64,000 nt of DNA from Thermoplasmata archaeon. GTDB lineage: Archaea; Thermoplasmatota; Thermoplasmata; Lutacidiplasmatales; UBA184. The notes beneath the pieces were generated by a model, which worked only from the letters and a program-made list of their open reading frames with translations, did not search any database and was not told the origin of the DNA. The position numbers and the translations under genes are program-made. This document shows, piece by piece, positions 44,634 through 53,962 of the stretch. Numbering within the stretch: position 1 is the first letter of the stretch; every line of letters begins with the position of its first letter. The stretch is from assembly GCA_027315165.1 (NCBI GenBank), contig DAHUYN010000011.1, forward strand, positions 1 to 64,000, read 5' to 3'.

Positions 44634-47240
44634 GTGGCGCCGCCGTTCCGTAGCCCTCGTGGAGCCGTCGTTCCGGCGCTCCTGCTCGCGATGCTCCTCG
44701 CCGTGCCGGCCGCGGCCGCGGTCCCGGGCCCGAGCGCCTCGCCGTCCGTGGCCCGTGCGGCGGGCGCCGACCCGGCCTCCGACGTGCCTCAGGTCCTCTC
44801 GCTCCCGTTCGCCGAGAGGGCCGGCTTCGACGTCTCGATGGTGGCCGGCGTGACCTCGCCGGCGCCGTCGAACGACGCCTCGGTCCTCGTCGCGATCACG
44901 CTGATGCCGCAGGACGCGGCGTTCTTCGCGCCCACGACGACGCCGCTGACCGCCCAGGAGGTGCGGGACCGCTTCGCGCCGCCGGCCTCCGACGAGGCGG
45001 GCCTGGTCTCGTACCTCGAGGCCCACGGGCTCACGCTCGTCCACGAGTGGCCGGACGGGCTCTCGCTGACCGTCGAGGGCTCCGCCGCGGCGGTCGGCGC
45101 GGCGTTCGGGACCCGGCTCGACGACGGGCTCTGGCAGGGACAGGCCGTCCGCTTCCCGTCGTCGTCGCCGTCGCTGCCCGCGCCGTTCGAGTCCGAGGTC
45201 GCGGCCGTCTCCGGCCTCTCGAGCGGGTTCTCCACGTTCACGCTGCCGTTCGTCGGTCGGCCCGCGCCCACGGCCACCCCCGTGCGCACGACGAACGTCG
45301 TGACGCCCTCGGCGGTCCACACGATCTACGGCCTCGACGGGCTCTACAACTACTCGGGAAGCCCGCACTGGGCGACCGGCGTGGGCATCGCGCTCGTCCT
45401 CTGGGGAGAAGGCTACGCCCCCTCGGACCTCGCGACGTTCTTCTCGACCTACTACCCGGGCGGCTTTCCGTCGGTGACCGTCCGGTACCTGCCCGTCGAC
45501 GGCGCCCCTGCCCCCTCGGAGTCGGCCGTCTACGACCCGAGCAACGTCACCTCGGAGATGACGCTCGACCTCGAGTGGGCGGGCTCGGCGGCCCCCGGCG
45601 CGACGCTCACGGCGGTCTACGCGCCGGACGGGCCGGCGTCGAACCACTACTCCCCGTCCGACGCCTCGCTCGAGGACGCCATCAACGCGGCGGTGCAGTC
45701 GACCGGCGCCAAGGTCGTCTCGATGTCGTTCGGGACACCGGACGGCTCCGACCTCTCCTTCCAGTCGGCGGTGAGCATCTCGCTCGCGGAGGCCCAGCAG
45801 CTCGGGATCACCGTGATCGCGGCGTCGGGCGACACGGGCGGCGCGCTGCGACCGGACTGCACGGGCGGTCCCTCGCCCGAGTTCCCGGCCTCGTCCCCGC
45901 TCGTCATCGCGACCGGCGGAACGGCGCCCGTGCTCGGCCTCGATGCCTTCGGGGGCGTCACCGGGCTCGTGAGCGAGCCGGCGTGGAACCGCTCGGGCGG
46001 GGGCTTCTCGACGGTCTACCCGGCGCCGTCGTGGCAGCACCTCGGCGCTTCGAGTCGGGGGATCCCGGATGTCGCCGGCCCGGCCGCGGACAACATCTTC
46101 TACTACCGGGGCGCCGAGACGGCCGGGGCGGGTACGAGCTTCGCGGCCCCGTTCTGGGCCGGGATCGTCGCCGAGATGGACGCGATCCGGGGCAGCGCCC
46201 TCGGGTTCATCTCGCCGAGGCTCTACGCCGTCGGCAGCGCGGACGTCGGTCGACCCGGCACCGTGGGCCTCGTCGACATCTCCTCGGGAGGGAACTGCCT
46301 CGGTCCGGCGACGACGGGGTGGGACTCCGCGACCGGCTGGGGGACCCCTCGCGGCCTCGCGCTCTACGAGGAGCTCTCGGGGACCTTCGTCAACGTCTCG
46401 CTCGCGCTCTCCGAGGCGAACGTGCCCCCCGGCGGCTCGTTCCTCGCGACCGTCTCCGTCTCGAACGCGACCACCGGGGCCCCCGTGTGGCCCGTGAACG
46501 TGAGCTACGAGCTCGCGGGGACGGGCTACGGGGGTCCCTGCACGGGCTCCTTCCAGGTCGTCGCCGTCTCGACGGACTCGACCGGCCGCGCGAACACGAC
46601 GCTCACCGTGCCCGCCTGCTTCCTCGGCGCCTCGGTGACGGTGACGGCGACGGTGAGCGGTGGGGGGTACTTCGGCAGCGCCTCGGGCACCGTCGGCGTG
46701 AACCTGATCGGCGTCGCGGGCTTCCTCGCGATCGTCCAGGTCTACCCGTACAACCTGGTCGCGTTCGGCGTCATCATGGCCGTCGCGAGCGTCGTGGGCT
46801 GGCGGCTCGGCGCCTGGCGGAGCCGCAGCGCTCGCCGACGGACGCCGCCGACCGGGACGACCCCGGCGATGCCCCCGCCGGGCTCGGGAGAGGCTCGTGC
46901 TCCGGTCGCGCCGCGACCCGCCCCGTCGGGCGGGGCGGGGCCCCTTGGCGGGCCCCCGGGCACCGCGTCGGCGGCCGTGACCGCGCCCGCCGGCGCGACG
47001 GCCCCCGTCACACCGGTCGTCGTGCCGTCGCACGTCGTCTCACCACCTCCCTCGCCTCCGCCGCTGCCGGCGGAGCTCTCGGCGGCCGCCGGAGCGAGCG
47101 CTGCCACGACCCCCGGCGACGCGCCCTCGACCACGGACACCCAAGCCCCCGACGCTCCGGCGAGGACCTGCCCGACGTGCGGGGCGAGCGTGCCCGCGTT
47201 CGACGCCGCCTGTCCCGTCTGCCGGACGGCCGTCTCGTAG
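44634..47240 (+). CDS. S53 (sedolisin) protease with membrane anchor and cytoplasmic zinc ribbon
   Basis: An 868-residue surface protease. The signal segment (about 12-27) is followed by a pro-kumamolisin domain (about 45-200) and an S53 domain with Glu308 and Asp312 (ExxxD), Asp400 (ASGDTGG) and Ser502 (GAGTSFAAP). A GWDSATGWGTP calcium-site motif lies near 562, and one Ig-like beta unit near 585-690. A transmembrane helix (about 697-722), a basic stretch and a Pro/Ala-rich linker of about 110 residues follow. The protein ends in a double CxxC zinc ribbon (Cys846, 849, 860, 863). The ribbon should be cytoplasmic. A TATA-like AAGTATTTTC lies about 36 nt before the GTG. Confidence 0.9.
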   Translation: MAPPFRSPRGAVVPALLLAMLLAVPAAAAVPGPSASPSVARAAGADPASDVPQVLSLPFAERAGFDVSMVAGVTSPAPSNDASVLVAITLMPQDAAFFAPTTTPLTAQEVRDRFAPPASDEAGLVSYLEAHGLTLVHEWPDGLSLTVEGSAAAVGAAFGTRLDDGLWQGQAVRFPSSSPSLPAPFESEVAAVSGLSSGFSTFTLPFVGRPAPTATPVRTTNVVTPSAVHTIYGLDGLYNYSGSPHWATGVGIALVLWGEGYAPSDLATFFSTYYPGGFPSVTVRYLPVDGAPAPSESAVYDPSNVTSEMTLDLEWAGSAAPGATLTAVYAPDGPASNHYSPSDASLEDAINAAVQSTGAKVVSMSFGTPDGSDLSFQSAVSISLAEAQQLGITVIAASGDTGGALRPDCTGGPSPEFPASSPLVIATGGTAPVLGLDAFGGVTGLVSEPAWNRSGGGFSTVYPAPSWQHLGASSRGIPDVAGPAADNIFYYRGAETAGAGTSFAAPFWAGIVAEMDAIRGSALGFISPRLYAVGSADVGRPGTVGLVDISSGGNCLGPATTGWDSATGWGTPRGLALYEELSGTFVNVSLALSEANVPPGGSFLATVSVSNATTGAPVWPVNVSYELAGTGYGGPCTGSFQVVAVSTDSTGRANTTLTVPACFLGASVTVTATVSGGGYFGSASGTVGVNLIGVAGFLAIVQVYPYNLVAFGVIMAVASVVGWRLGAWRSRSARRRTPPTGTTPAMPPPGSGEARAPVAPRPAPSGGAGPLGGPPGTASAAVTAPAGATAPVTPVVVPSHVVSPPPSPPPLPAELSAAAGASAATTPGDAPSTTDTQAPDAPARTCPTCGASVPAFDAACPVCRTAVS

Positions 47241-47292
47241 CCCCGGCCCGTGTCGCTATCCTCTTGAGCGCCGGCCCGGTGGCGTCGCGCTC

Positions 47293-48003
47293 GTGACCGA
47301 CACGAAGCCTCGAGGCCCCTCGGCAGCCGATATCACTCGGGACTACATCGACGAGCACCCGAGCGTCCGCGAGGCGCTCGCCGAGGACCTCCTCAACTAC
47401 ACGGCGCTCGCGCGGCGACTGATGTCGGAGCGCGACCTTCGACACGAGGAGGCGATCACGATCGCCTGCCGTCGCTACCAGCGGGACCTCGCGCGAGGGG
47501 CCCCCGGCTCGGACCGGATCCGCGACGTCCTCTCGCACAGCCGCCTGCAGATCCACTCGCGGATCGCGCTCGTGCGCATCCGGGACGAGGCGGAGACGAC
47601 GGAGCGGCTGCTCGCGCTCGCTCGTCGGACGCTCCCGTCGCAGGAGAGCCGCCGCGTCTTCGAGGTCCTACAAGGGACCCGCGCGACGACGATCCTCTGC
47701 GAGGAGAGCTACCTCGCCACCCTCCTGCCGGAGATCCCCACTCGACTTCGGCTCACCGTCGAGCGCGGGCTGGCGGCGATCGCCTTCCGGAGCCGGCCCG
47801 AGGTCGCCGAGACGCCGGGGGTCCTCGCGTTCATGGCGGAGGCGCTCTACCGCCGGGGGATCAACTGCCTCGAGACCGTGAGCGTGCACACCGACTCGAT
47901 CTTCGTCTTCCGGGACCGGGACGTGATCCCCGCCTACCAGACCCTCTCGGACCTCGTGCCCTCACCGGACACGATGCCGACGGCGGCCGGCCGCCCGGCG
48001 TAG
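47293..48003 (+). CDS. ACT-domain regulator-like protein upstream of argC (paralogue 1)
   Basis: The 236-residue protein has an N-terminal helical region starting ITRDYIDEHPSVREAL with YTALARRLM and a CRRYQRDL core, resembling a small DNA- or ligand-binding helical domain. Two beta-alpha-beta units follow (about 85-150 and 155-225), the second with TPGVLAFMAEALYRRGINCLE and VSVHTDSIFVF, typical of ACT regulatory folds that bind amino acids. It is a clear paralogue of the gene at 54549; together they flank the arginine genes. GTG start. It may sense arginine or a precursor, but this is inferred from position. Confidence 0.7.
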   Translation: MTDTKPRGPSAADITRDYIDEHPSVREALAEDLLNYTALARRLMSERDLRHEEAITIACRRYQRDLARGAPGSDRIRDVLSHSRLQIHSRIALVRIRDEAETTERLLALARRTLPSQESRRVFEVLQGTRATTILCEESYLATLLPEIPTRLRLTVERGLAAIAFRSRPEVAETPGVLAFMAEALYRRGINCLETVSVHTDSIFVFRDRDVIPAYQTLSDLVPSPDTMPTAAGRPA

Positions 48004-48092
48004 TCGCGTGGGGAACAACCGAGCGGGCGCGCGGACCCCTCGGGGACACTACGGCTAAGGGCGAGGTCGCCCCACGTGCACCTACCAACGAG

Positions 48093-49109
48093 ATGGCGAC
48101 CGCGGCGGTGCTCGGTGCGACCGGGTACCTTGGGGGAGAGCTCCTCCGGCTGCTGGACGGCCACCCCTCCCTCGAGCTCGCGCACGTGGTCTCTAAGAGC
48201 CAGGCCGGGCGACCGCTCGCGGAGGTCGCGCCACAGCTCGGCGACGCCCGCGGTCTCGTCCTCGAGCCGTCGTCCGCCGCCGTCGACGCCGACATCGCGT
48301 TCCTCGCGCAGCCGGCCGGCGAGGCGATGGGCGAGGTCCCGGGTCTCCTCGAGCGCGGCGTCAAGGTCGTCGACCTCGGCGCCGACTACCGTCTCAAGGA
48401 CCCGGCGGAGTACGAGCGCGTCTACGGCCGCGCCCACACGGACACCGCCCACCTCGGCGAGGCGGTCTACGGCCTCCCCGAGCTGTTCCGGGACCGCATC
48501 AAGGGCGCCCGCCTCGTGGCGAACCCGGGCTGTTACCCGACCGCCACGCTCCTCGCGCTCGCGCCGCTCGCGCGCGCCCAGCGCATCCGCGGCCCCGTCG
48601 TCGTCGACGCGAAGAGCGGTACCTCCGGCGCCGGCGCGCAGCCGACGGCGACGAGCCACCACCCCGAGGCGGCCGGCACCGTCCTCCCGTACGGTACGCC
48701 CACGCACCGCCACGTGCCCGAGATGGAGCAGGCCCTTCGCGAGGTCGACCACGGCGACCCGCCGAGGATCGTCTTCGTGCCCCACCTCGTCCCGCTCGTG
48801 CGCGGCCTGCTCTGCTCGATCTACCCGACGCCCGCCGGTCCGTTCGAGGCTTCCGAGTGGGAGCGCCTCTTTCGCGAGGCGTACGCGGGCAGCCCCTTCG
48901 TCCGCGTCGGCGCCACGCCCCGCCTCTCCTGGGCGAGCGGGACGAACCGGTGCTTCCTCTCGGTGCAGGAGGCCGGCGGCGCTCCCGTCGTCTTCAGCGC
49001 GATCGACAACCTCGGCAAGGGCGGCGCGGCCCAGGCGGTCCAGAACGCGAACCTGATGCTGTCGCTCGACGAGTCGGCCGGCCTCACGCACGCCGGCTTC
49101 GGGGTCTGA
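48093..49109 (+). CDS. argC: N-acetyl-gamma-glutamyl-phosphate reductase
   Basis: ArgC reduces N-acetylglutamyl phosphate to the semialdehyde with NADPH in arginine synthesis. The 338-residue protein has the dinucleotide loop LGATGYLGGELLRLL at residues 7-21, the active-site Cys in NPGCYPTATLLAL (about 148) and late GTNRCFLSV and NLGKGGAAQAVQNANLM segments. LysY, its lysine-pathway homologue, is similar, but argJ next door supports the acetylated arginine route. It is followed by argJ after 4 nt. Confidence 0.92.
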   Translation: MATAAVLGATGYLGGELLRLLDGHPSLELAHVVSKSQAGRPLAEVAPQLGDARGLVLEPSSAAVDADIAFLAQPAGEAMGEVPGLLERGVKVVDLGADYRLKDPAEYERVYGRAHTDTAHLGEAVYGLPELFRDRIKGARLVANPGCYPTATLLALAPLARAQRIRGPVVVDAKSGTSGAGAQPTATSHHPEAAGTVLPYGTPTHRHVPEMEQALREVDHGDPPRIVFVPHLVPLVRGLLCSIYPTPAGPFEASEWERLFREAYAGSPFVRVGATPRLSWASGTNRCFLSVQEAGGAPVVFSAIDNLGKGGAAQAVQNANLMLSLDESAGLTHAGFGV

Positions 49110-49113
49110 TCCG

Positions 49114-50355
49114 ATGCTGACGATCGCAGGCGGCGTGACGTCGCCGAAGGGCTTCTCCGCCGGCGGCGTGAGCTGCGGCATCAAGCGGAGCGGTCGCCCG
49201 GACCTCTCGATCCTCCTCTCCGACGGGCCCGCCGAGGCCGCGGGCGTCTTCACGACGAACCTCGTCCGGGCCGCGCCCGTCGAGATCGGCATCCGCCGGC
49301 TCCGGGAGAGCGCGACGAAGCGGGGCATCCTCACGGTCTCGGGCGTCGCGAACGCGCTCACCGGAGCCGAGGGGATCGCCGACAACGAGGTGCTCCTCGC
49401 CGCGGCCGAGCGCCAGTTCGGCGTCCCCGCCGCCTCGCTGCTGCCCGCGTGCACCGGCGTCATCGGACCCCGCCTGCCCGTCCCCAAGGCCGTCGCGGCG
49501 CTCGGCGCGCTCGCGGCGGCGACCGGCCACGAGCGGGCCGACGCCGAGCGGGCCGCGCACGCGATCCTGACGACGGACACGCGGTCGAAGGAGGTCGCGG
49601 TCCGGGTGCGGCTCGCCGGCGGCTCGGTCGTGCGGATCGGCGGGATGGCGAAGGGGAGCGGGATGATCTCGCCCCGGCTCGCGCGGGCCCATGCGACGAC
49701 CCTCGGGTTCGTCACGACCGACGCGCGCGTGAGCGCCGACAGGCTCTCGACCCTCCTCGCCCACGGCGTCGAGGGGACCTTCAACATGGTCGACGTCGAC
49801 GGGGACACGAGCACGAACGACACCGTCTACGCGCTCGCCAACGGCGCGGCGTCGGGTCCCTCGGCCGACGACGACCCCGCCTTCGCCGAGGGGCTCTACG
49901 CGGTGCTCGAGTCGCTCGCTCGACAGGTCGCGCACGATGGCGAGGGCGCGACGAAGCTCCTGACGGTCCACGTGCGCGGCGCGCGCACGCTCTCCGACGC
50001 GCGGGCGGCGGCGCGGGCCGTCGTCTCGTCGACGCTCGTCAAGGCCGCGATCTTCGGCGCCGACCCGAACGTCGGGCGGATCGCCTGCGCGCTCGGCTAC
50101 TCCGGCGCCCGCCTGGACCCGGATTCGCTCGACGTCTCGATCGCCCGCCCTCGACAGCCGGTCCCGTTGATCGTCGACGGGCGGCCCGCGCCCGGGCTCG
50201 ACAACGGCGGCGGCCGGCGCGTCCGCGACCTCTTGCGCCAGCTCGAGGAGGTCCCGCTCGAGATCGACCTCAACCGGGGACGGGCGAGCGCGACGGCCTG
50301 GGGCTGCGACCTCTCCTACGCCTACGTCCAGATCAACGCGGCGTACCGTACATGA
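49114..50355 (+). CDS. argJ: Ornithine acetyltransferase / N-acetylglutamate synthase
   Basis: ArgJ recycles the acetyl group from N-acetylornithine to glutamate and may also use acetyl-CoA, so no separate ArgA is required. The 413-residue precursor has GVTSPKGFSAGGV near the N terminus and GVFTTN. The self-cleavage site is ILTTDTRSKE, with the Thr nucleophile near residue 152. KGSGMISP lies before it in space, and DPNVGRIACALGYSGA and the C-terminal DLSYAYVQINAAYRT complete the fold. Its stop overlaps the argB start (ATGA). Confidence 0.94.
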   Translation: MLTIAGGVTSPKGFSAGGVSCGIKRSGRPDLSILLSDGPAEAAGVFTTNLVRAAPVEIGIRRLRESATKRGILTVSGVANALTGAEGIADNEVLLAAAERQFGVPAASLLPACTGVIGPRLPVPKAVAALGALAAATGHERADAERAAHAILTTDTRSKEVAVRVRLAGGSVVRIGGMAKGSGMISPRLARAHATTLGFVTTDARVSADRLSTLLAHGVEGTFNMVDVDGDTSTNDTVYALANGAASGPSADDDPAFAEGLYAVLESLARQVAHDGEGATKLLTVHVRGARTLSDARAAARAVVSSTLVKAAIFGADPNVGRIACALGYSGARLDPDSLDVSIARPRQPVPLIVDGRPAPGLDNGGGRRVRDLLRQLEEVPLEIDLNRGRASATAWGCDLSYAYVQINAAYRT

Positions 50356-51197
50356 GCGCGAGTGTGAGGACCTGGGTCGTCAAGGTCGGCGGGGCAGAGC
50401 TCGTTCCGGGACCCGGCCTCGCCGCCCTCGTCACGGCGGCCGCCGAGGCGGTCCGCCGGTCCCGCCGCCTCGTCCTCGTCCACGGCGGCGGCGAGGAGGT
50501 GTCGAAGGCCTGCGACGAGCGCGGTCTGCCCGTCGAGAAGCGGCGCGGCCAGCGCGTGACGACGGAGGCGGTCCGGGAGGTCGTCGCCGAGGTGCTCGCG
50601 GGCCGGGTCAACGTCCGCCTCGTCAACGCGCTCGAGTCGGCCGGCGTGCCGGCGCTCGGTCTCACGGGGGTCTCGGGGGGGCTTCTCGAGGTCCGGCCCG
50701 CCGGCGAGCCTCCCGGAGAGCTCGGCTGGGTGGGAGAGCCGACGCGCGTCGACGCGAGGCTCCTCGCGACGCTGCTCGACGACGGCTACGCGCCGGTCCT
50801 CGCGCCGCTCGGCGTCGACGGGGCGGGCGGTGTCTACAATGTCAACGCCGACCGCGCGGCGGCGGCGGTGGCGGCCGCGCTCGCGGCCGACCTCGTGATG
50901 CTCACCGATGTCCCGGCGGTCCTCGATGCCGAGGGCCGCGGCCTCGCCGCCCTCACGCCGACCGGGGTCCGGGAGCTCGTCGAGGACGGGACGGCCCACG
51001 ACGGGATGATCCCCAAGCTCGAGGCCGCGGTCTCGGCGCTCGCCGGCGGCGCGACCTCGGTCTGGATCGGCGACCTCGCCGGCTGGGGTCCGGACGGCCC
51101 CCGTCCCGGCCACGGCACCACCGTCCGGCCGGGCCCGCGCGCCCCCGCCTCCCTTCTCCCTCTCCGCATGGAGCAGGTCCCCCATGGTCGCAGCTGA
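50352..51197 (+). CDS. argB: Acetylglutamate kinase
   Basis: This amino-acid kinase phosphorylates N-acetylglutamate. The 281-residue protein has VVKVGGAEL at the N terminus (ATP-binding Lys), LVHGGGEEVSKA, a substrate region RVTTEAVREVVAEVLAGRVNVRLV, NVNADRAAAAVAAAL and MLTDVPAVLD, and IPKLEAAVSALAGG. The AGRVN segment resembles LysZ, so some LysW-linked activity is conceivable, but no LysW gene is seen here. ATG at 50352 overlaps argJ by 4 nt, and the 3' end overlaps argG by 14 nt. Confidence 0.9.
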   Translation: MSASVRTWVVKVGGAELVPGPGLAALVTAAAEAVRRSRRLVLVHGGGEEVSKACDERGLPVEKRRGQRVTTEAVREVVAEVLAGRVNVRLVNALESAGVPALGLTGVSGGLLEVRPAGEPPGELGWVGEPTRVDARLLATLLDDGYAPVLAPLGVDGAGGVYNVNADRAAAAVAAALAADLVMLTDVPAVLDAEGRGLAALTPTGVRELVEDGTAHDGMIPKLEAAVSALAGGATSVWIGDLAGWGPDGPRPGHGTTVRPGPRAPASLLPLRMEQVPHGRS

Positions 51198-52458
51198 GCC
51201 GAAGAGCGCATCCCACGTCGTACTCGCCTACTCGGGCGGACTCGACACGTCCGTCGCGATCCCCTGGCTCAAGGAGCACTACGGGTCGCTCGTGACGGCG
51301 CTCAGCGTCGACGTCGGGCAGGAGGGGGAGCTCTCCGGCGCGCTCGACCGGGCGCTCCGCAACGGCGCCGAGGCCACCAAGCTCGTCGACGCGAAGCAGA
51401 CGTTCGTCGAGGAGTTCCTCTGGCCCGCGCTGCGGGCCAACGCGCTCTACCAGGGCATCTACCCGCTGTCGACGGCCCTCGCCCGCCCCCTCATCGCGCG
51501 CACGCTCGCGGAGACGGCGCTCGAGCACCGCGCCGACGCCGTCGCGCACGGCTGCACGGGGAAGGGGAACGACCAGGTCCGCTTCGACGTCGCGATCCAC
51601 ACGCTCGCCCCCGAGCTGCGGATCCTCGCCCCCGTGCGCGAATGGAACATGAACCGCGACGACGAGATCCGCTACGCCCAGGCGCACGGTCTCGAGGTCC
51701 GGGTGACGACCGACTCTCCCTACTCGGTCGACGAGAACCTCTGGGGTCGCTCGATCGAGGGCGGCCGCCTCGAGGACGCGGGACGGCCCGCCCCCGAGGA
51801 GGTCTACGACTGGACCGGGCGCGCGAGCGAGTGGCCGCGCGAGCCCGAGCTCGTGAAGGTCGGCTTCGTCGAGGGGCTCCCCGTCTCCGTCGACGGGAAG
51901 GCGCTCGACCCGGTGGCGCTCGTGCGGGAGATGAACCGCCGCGCGGGCCGGCACGGCGTGGGCCGGATCGACCACGTCGAGGACCGCGTCGTCGGGATCA
52001 AGTCCCGCGAGACCTACGAGTGTCCCGGGGCCGTCGCGCTCCTCGAGGCCCACCGCGCCCTCGAGACGCTCGTGCTGCCGAGGGACCTCCTGTCGTTCAA
52101 GGCCGGCGTCGACCGCCGGTTCTCCGACCTCGTCTACGAGGGTCTGTGGTTCTCGCCGCTCCGCGAGGCGCTCCAGGCGTTCGTCGCCTCGACGCAGGAG
52201 ACCGTCACCGGCGAGGTGACGCTCCGGTTGCATCAAGGCAGCGCCCGGGCCGTCGGGCGCGTGTCGGAGTACTCGCTGCTCTCCCACGAGCTCGCGACCT
52301 ACACGACGGCGAGCTCGTTCCCGCAGGAGCTCGCCGTCGGCTTCATCCACCTCTACGGTCTCCCCAACCAGCTCGCGCACGCCCGCCGGGCGGCGGCGCG
52401 TGCGGGCCGGACGGCGAACTCGGATGCTCCGCGACCGGTTCTCGAAGCCGCTCGATAG
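51184..52458 (+). CDS. argG: Argininosuccinate synthase
   Basis: ArgG joins citrulline and aspartate using ATP. The 424-residue protein has the PP-loop LAYSGGLDTSVAIPWL at residues 14-29, AVAHGCTGKGNDQVRF, PVREWNM, TTDSPYSVDENLWGRS and GRIDHVEDRVVGIKSRE. It overlaps argB by 14 nt and argH by 35 nt. The last 20 or so residues are Ala/Arg-rich and coincide with the start of argH. Confidence 0.95.
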   Translation: MVAAEPKSASHVVLAYSGGLDTSVAIPWLKEHYGSLVTALSVDVGQEGELSGALDRALRNGAEATKLVDAKQTFVEEFLWPALRANALYQGIYPLSTALARPLIARTLAETALEHRADAVAHGCTGKGNDQVRFDVAIHTLAPELRILAPVREWNMNRDDEIRYAQAHGLEVRVTTDSPYSVDENLWGRSIEGGRLEDAGRPAPEEVYDWTGRASEWPREPELVKVGFVEGLPVSVDGKALDPVALVREMNRRAGRHGVGRIDHVEDRVVGIKSRETYECPGAVALLEAHRALETLVLPRDLLSFKAGVDRRFSDLVYEGLWFSPLREALQAFVASTQETVTGEVTLRLHQGSARAVGRVSEYSLLSHELATYTTASSFPQELAVGFIHLYGLPNQLAHARRAAARAGRTANSDAPRPVLEAAR

Positions 52459-53962
52459 CGCGGCGGCGGCCCTCTCCTCGTCGACGGTCGAGGACGCGGC
52501 GTTCCTCCCCCACGACCTCTGGGGCTCGCTCGTCCACGCGAGGATGCTCGGCGCCACCGGGATCATCCCCGCGAGGTCGGCCCGCCGGATCGCCGCGGGG
52601 CTCGCGCGCCTCGCCCGCGAGGCCGAGGCCGGCCGGTTCCGCCTCAAGCCCGAGCTCGAGGACGTGCACCTCAACGTCGAGACCGAGCTCACGCGGCGGA
52701 TCGGCCGCGACGGCGAGCGGCTCCACACCGCGCGCAGCCGCAACGACCAGGTGGCGACGGACCTCAGGCTCTTCGAGCGCGACGCGCTCGTGGCGCTCGA
52801 GCTCGCGACCTCCGGGCTCGCGCGGGCGCTCGTCGGGGCGGCCTCGGGGCCGGACGGCCGCAAGGTCGTCGACGGATGGACCCATCTCCAGCCCGCCCAG
52901 CGGCTTTATTGGGGTCAGCTCCTGGGCACGCACGCGCTGCGCCTCGTGCGCGACGCCGAGCGGCTCGCCTCGACGCGCGCGCGCCTTGCCGGCTCCCCCC
53001 TCGGGAGCGGCGCGCTCGCCGGCTCGTCGCTGCCGATCGACCGGCGACGGACGGCGCGCGAGCTCGGGTTCGCCTCGCCGACGCTCTCCTCGGTGGACGC
53101 CGTCTCGGACCGGGACGCCTCGGCGGAGCTGCTGTTCGACGTCGCGTTGGTGCACGTGCACCTCTCCCAGCTCGCCGAGGAGTTCGTCCTCGGCGCGATG
53201 CCCGAGGTCGCTCGGCTCCGGCTGAGCGACGCCTTCGTCACGACGAGCTCGCTGATGCCGCACAAGCGCAATCCCGACCTCGCCGAGCTCGCCCGCGCCG
53301 AGGCGGGTCCCGCGCTCGGCCGGCTCGTCGCGCTCCTCGGGACGCTCAAGGGGCTGCCGATCGGCTACCAGCGGGACCTCCAGGCCGGCAAGCCGCTCGT
53401 CGTCGACGCCGTCTCGAGGGCCCTCCTCCACCTCACCGTCGTCGAGGGGATGGTCGCGACGGCCCGCTACCTCGGCCCGGCCCCCGGTCCGGCCTCCTCG
53501 ACGGCGTCCGTCGAGCTCGCCGATGCGCTCGTCGCGACGGGGCTGCCGTTCCGGACGGCCCACGCCCGCGTCGCGCGCTGGGTGCGCGCGCTGGAGCGCC
53601 GCGGGGCCGGCATCGCCTCCGCCTCCCGCCAGGAGCTCTCGAGGGAGTTCCCCGAGCTCGAGGGGCGCGGGTTCCAGCTCCCGGGCCCGGACGAGGAGGC
53701 CGAGCGCCGCCGCAGCCTGGGCGGGAGCGCCTGGCGCGAGGTGGCGCGCCTGCTCGAGGACGTCGTGGCCCGCCTCGATCGCGTCCGAGGGGCCGCGCTC
53801 CGCGAGCGCGAGAGGCTCCACCGATTGAGGTCCTCGGTCGGGGCCTTCGAGCCGTCGTGGCTCGTCGAGGCCGCTACGCGCCGACCGGCTCGCCGCCGGT
53901 CTCCCGGCCCGCGCCCGGCGCGCGGACGAGGGAGCCGGCCGTCGGCGCGACGCGGCCGTTGA
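52424..53962 (+). CDS. argH: Argininosuccinate lyase
   Basis: ArgH releases arginine and fumarate in the last step. The all-helical 512-residue protein has VHARMLGATGI, HTARSRNDQVATDLRL, TH-QPAQ (WTHLQPAQRLYWGQ) and the family signature SSLMPHKRNPD near residue 284. The ATG at 52424 is preferred; a GTG 24 nt earlier is possible. The last 30 residues (Arg/Pro/Gly-rich) run 89 nt into the convergent C2H2 gene and are probably not conserved. Carbamoyltransferase (argF) and argD are not in the window. Confidence 0.93.
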   Translation: MLRDRFSKPLDSAAAALSSSTVEDAAFLPHDLWGSLVHARMLGATGIIPARSARRIAAGLARLAREAEAGRFRLKPELEDVHLNVETELTRRIGRDGERLHTARSRNDQVATDLRLFERDALVALELATSGLARALVGAASGPDGRKVVDGWTHLQPAQRLYWGQLLGTHALRLVRDAERLASTRARLAGSPLGSGALAGSSLPIDRRRTARELGFASPTLSSVDAVSDRDASAELLFDVALVHVHLSQLAEEFVLGAMPEVARLRLSDAFVTTSSLMPHKRNPDLAELARAEAGPALGRLVALLGTLKGLPIGYQRDLQAGKPLVVDAVSRALLHLTVVEGMVATARYLGPAPGPASSTASVELADALVATGLPFRTAHARVARWVRALERRGAGIASASRQELSREFPELEGRGFQLPGPDEEAERRRSLGGSAWREVARLLEDVVARLDRVRGAALRERERLHRLRSSVGAFEPSWLVEAATRRPARRRSPGPRPARGRGSRPSARRGR

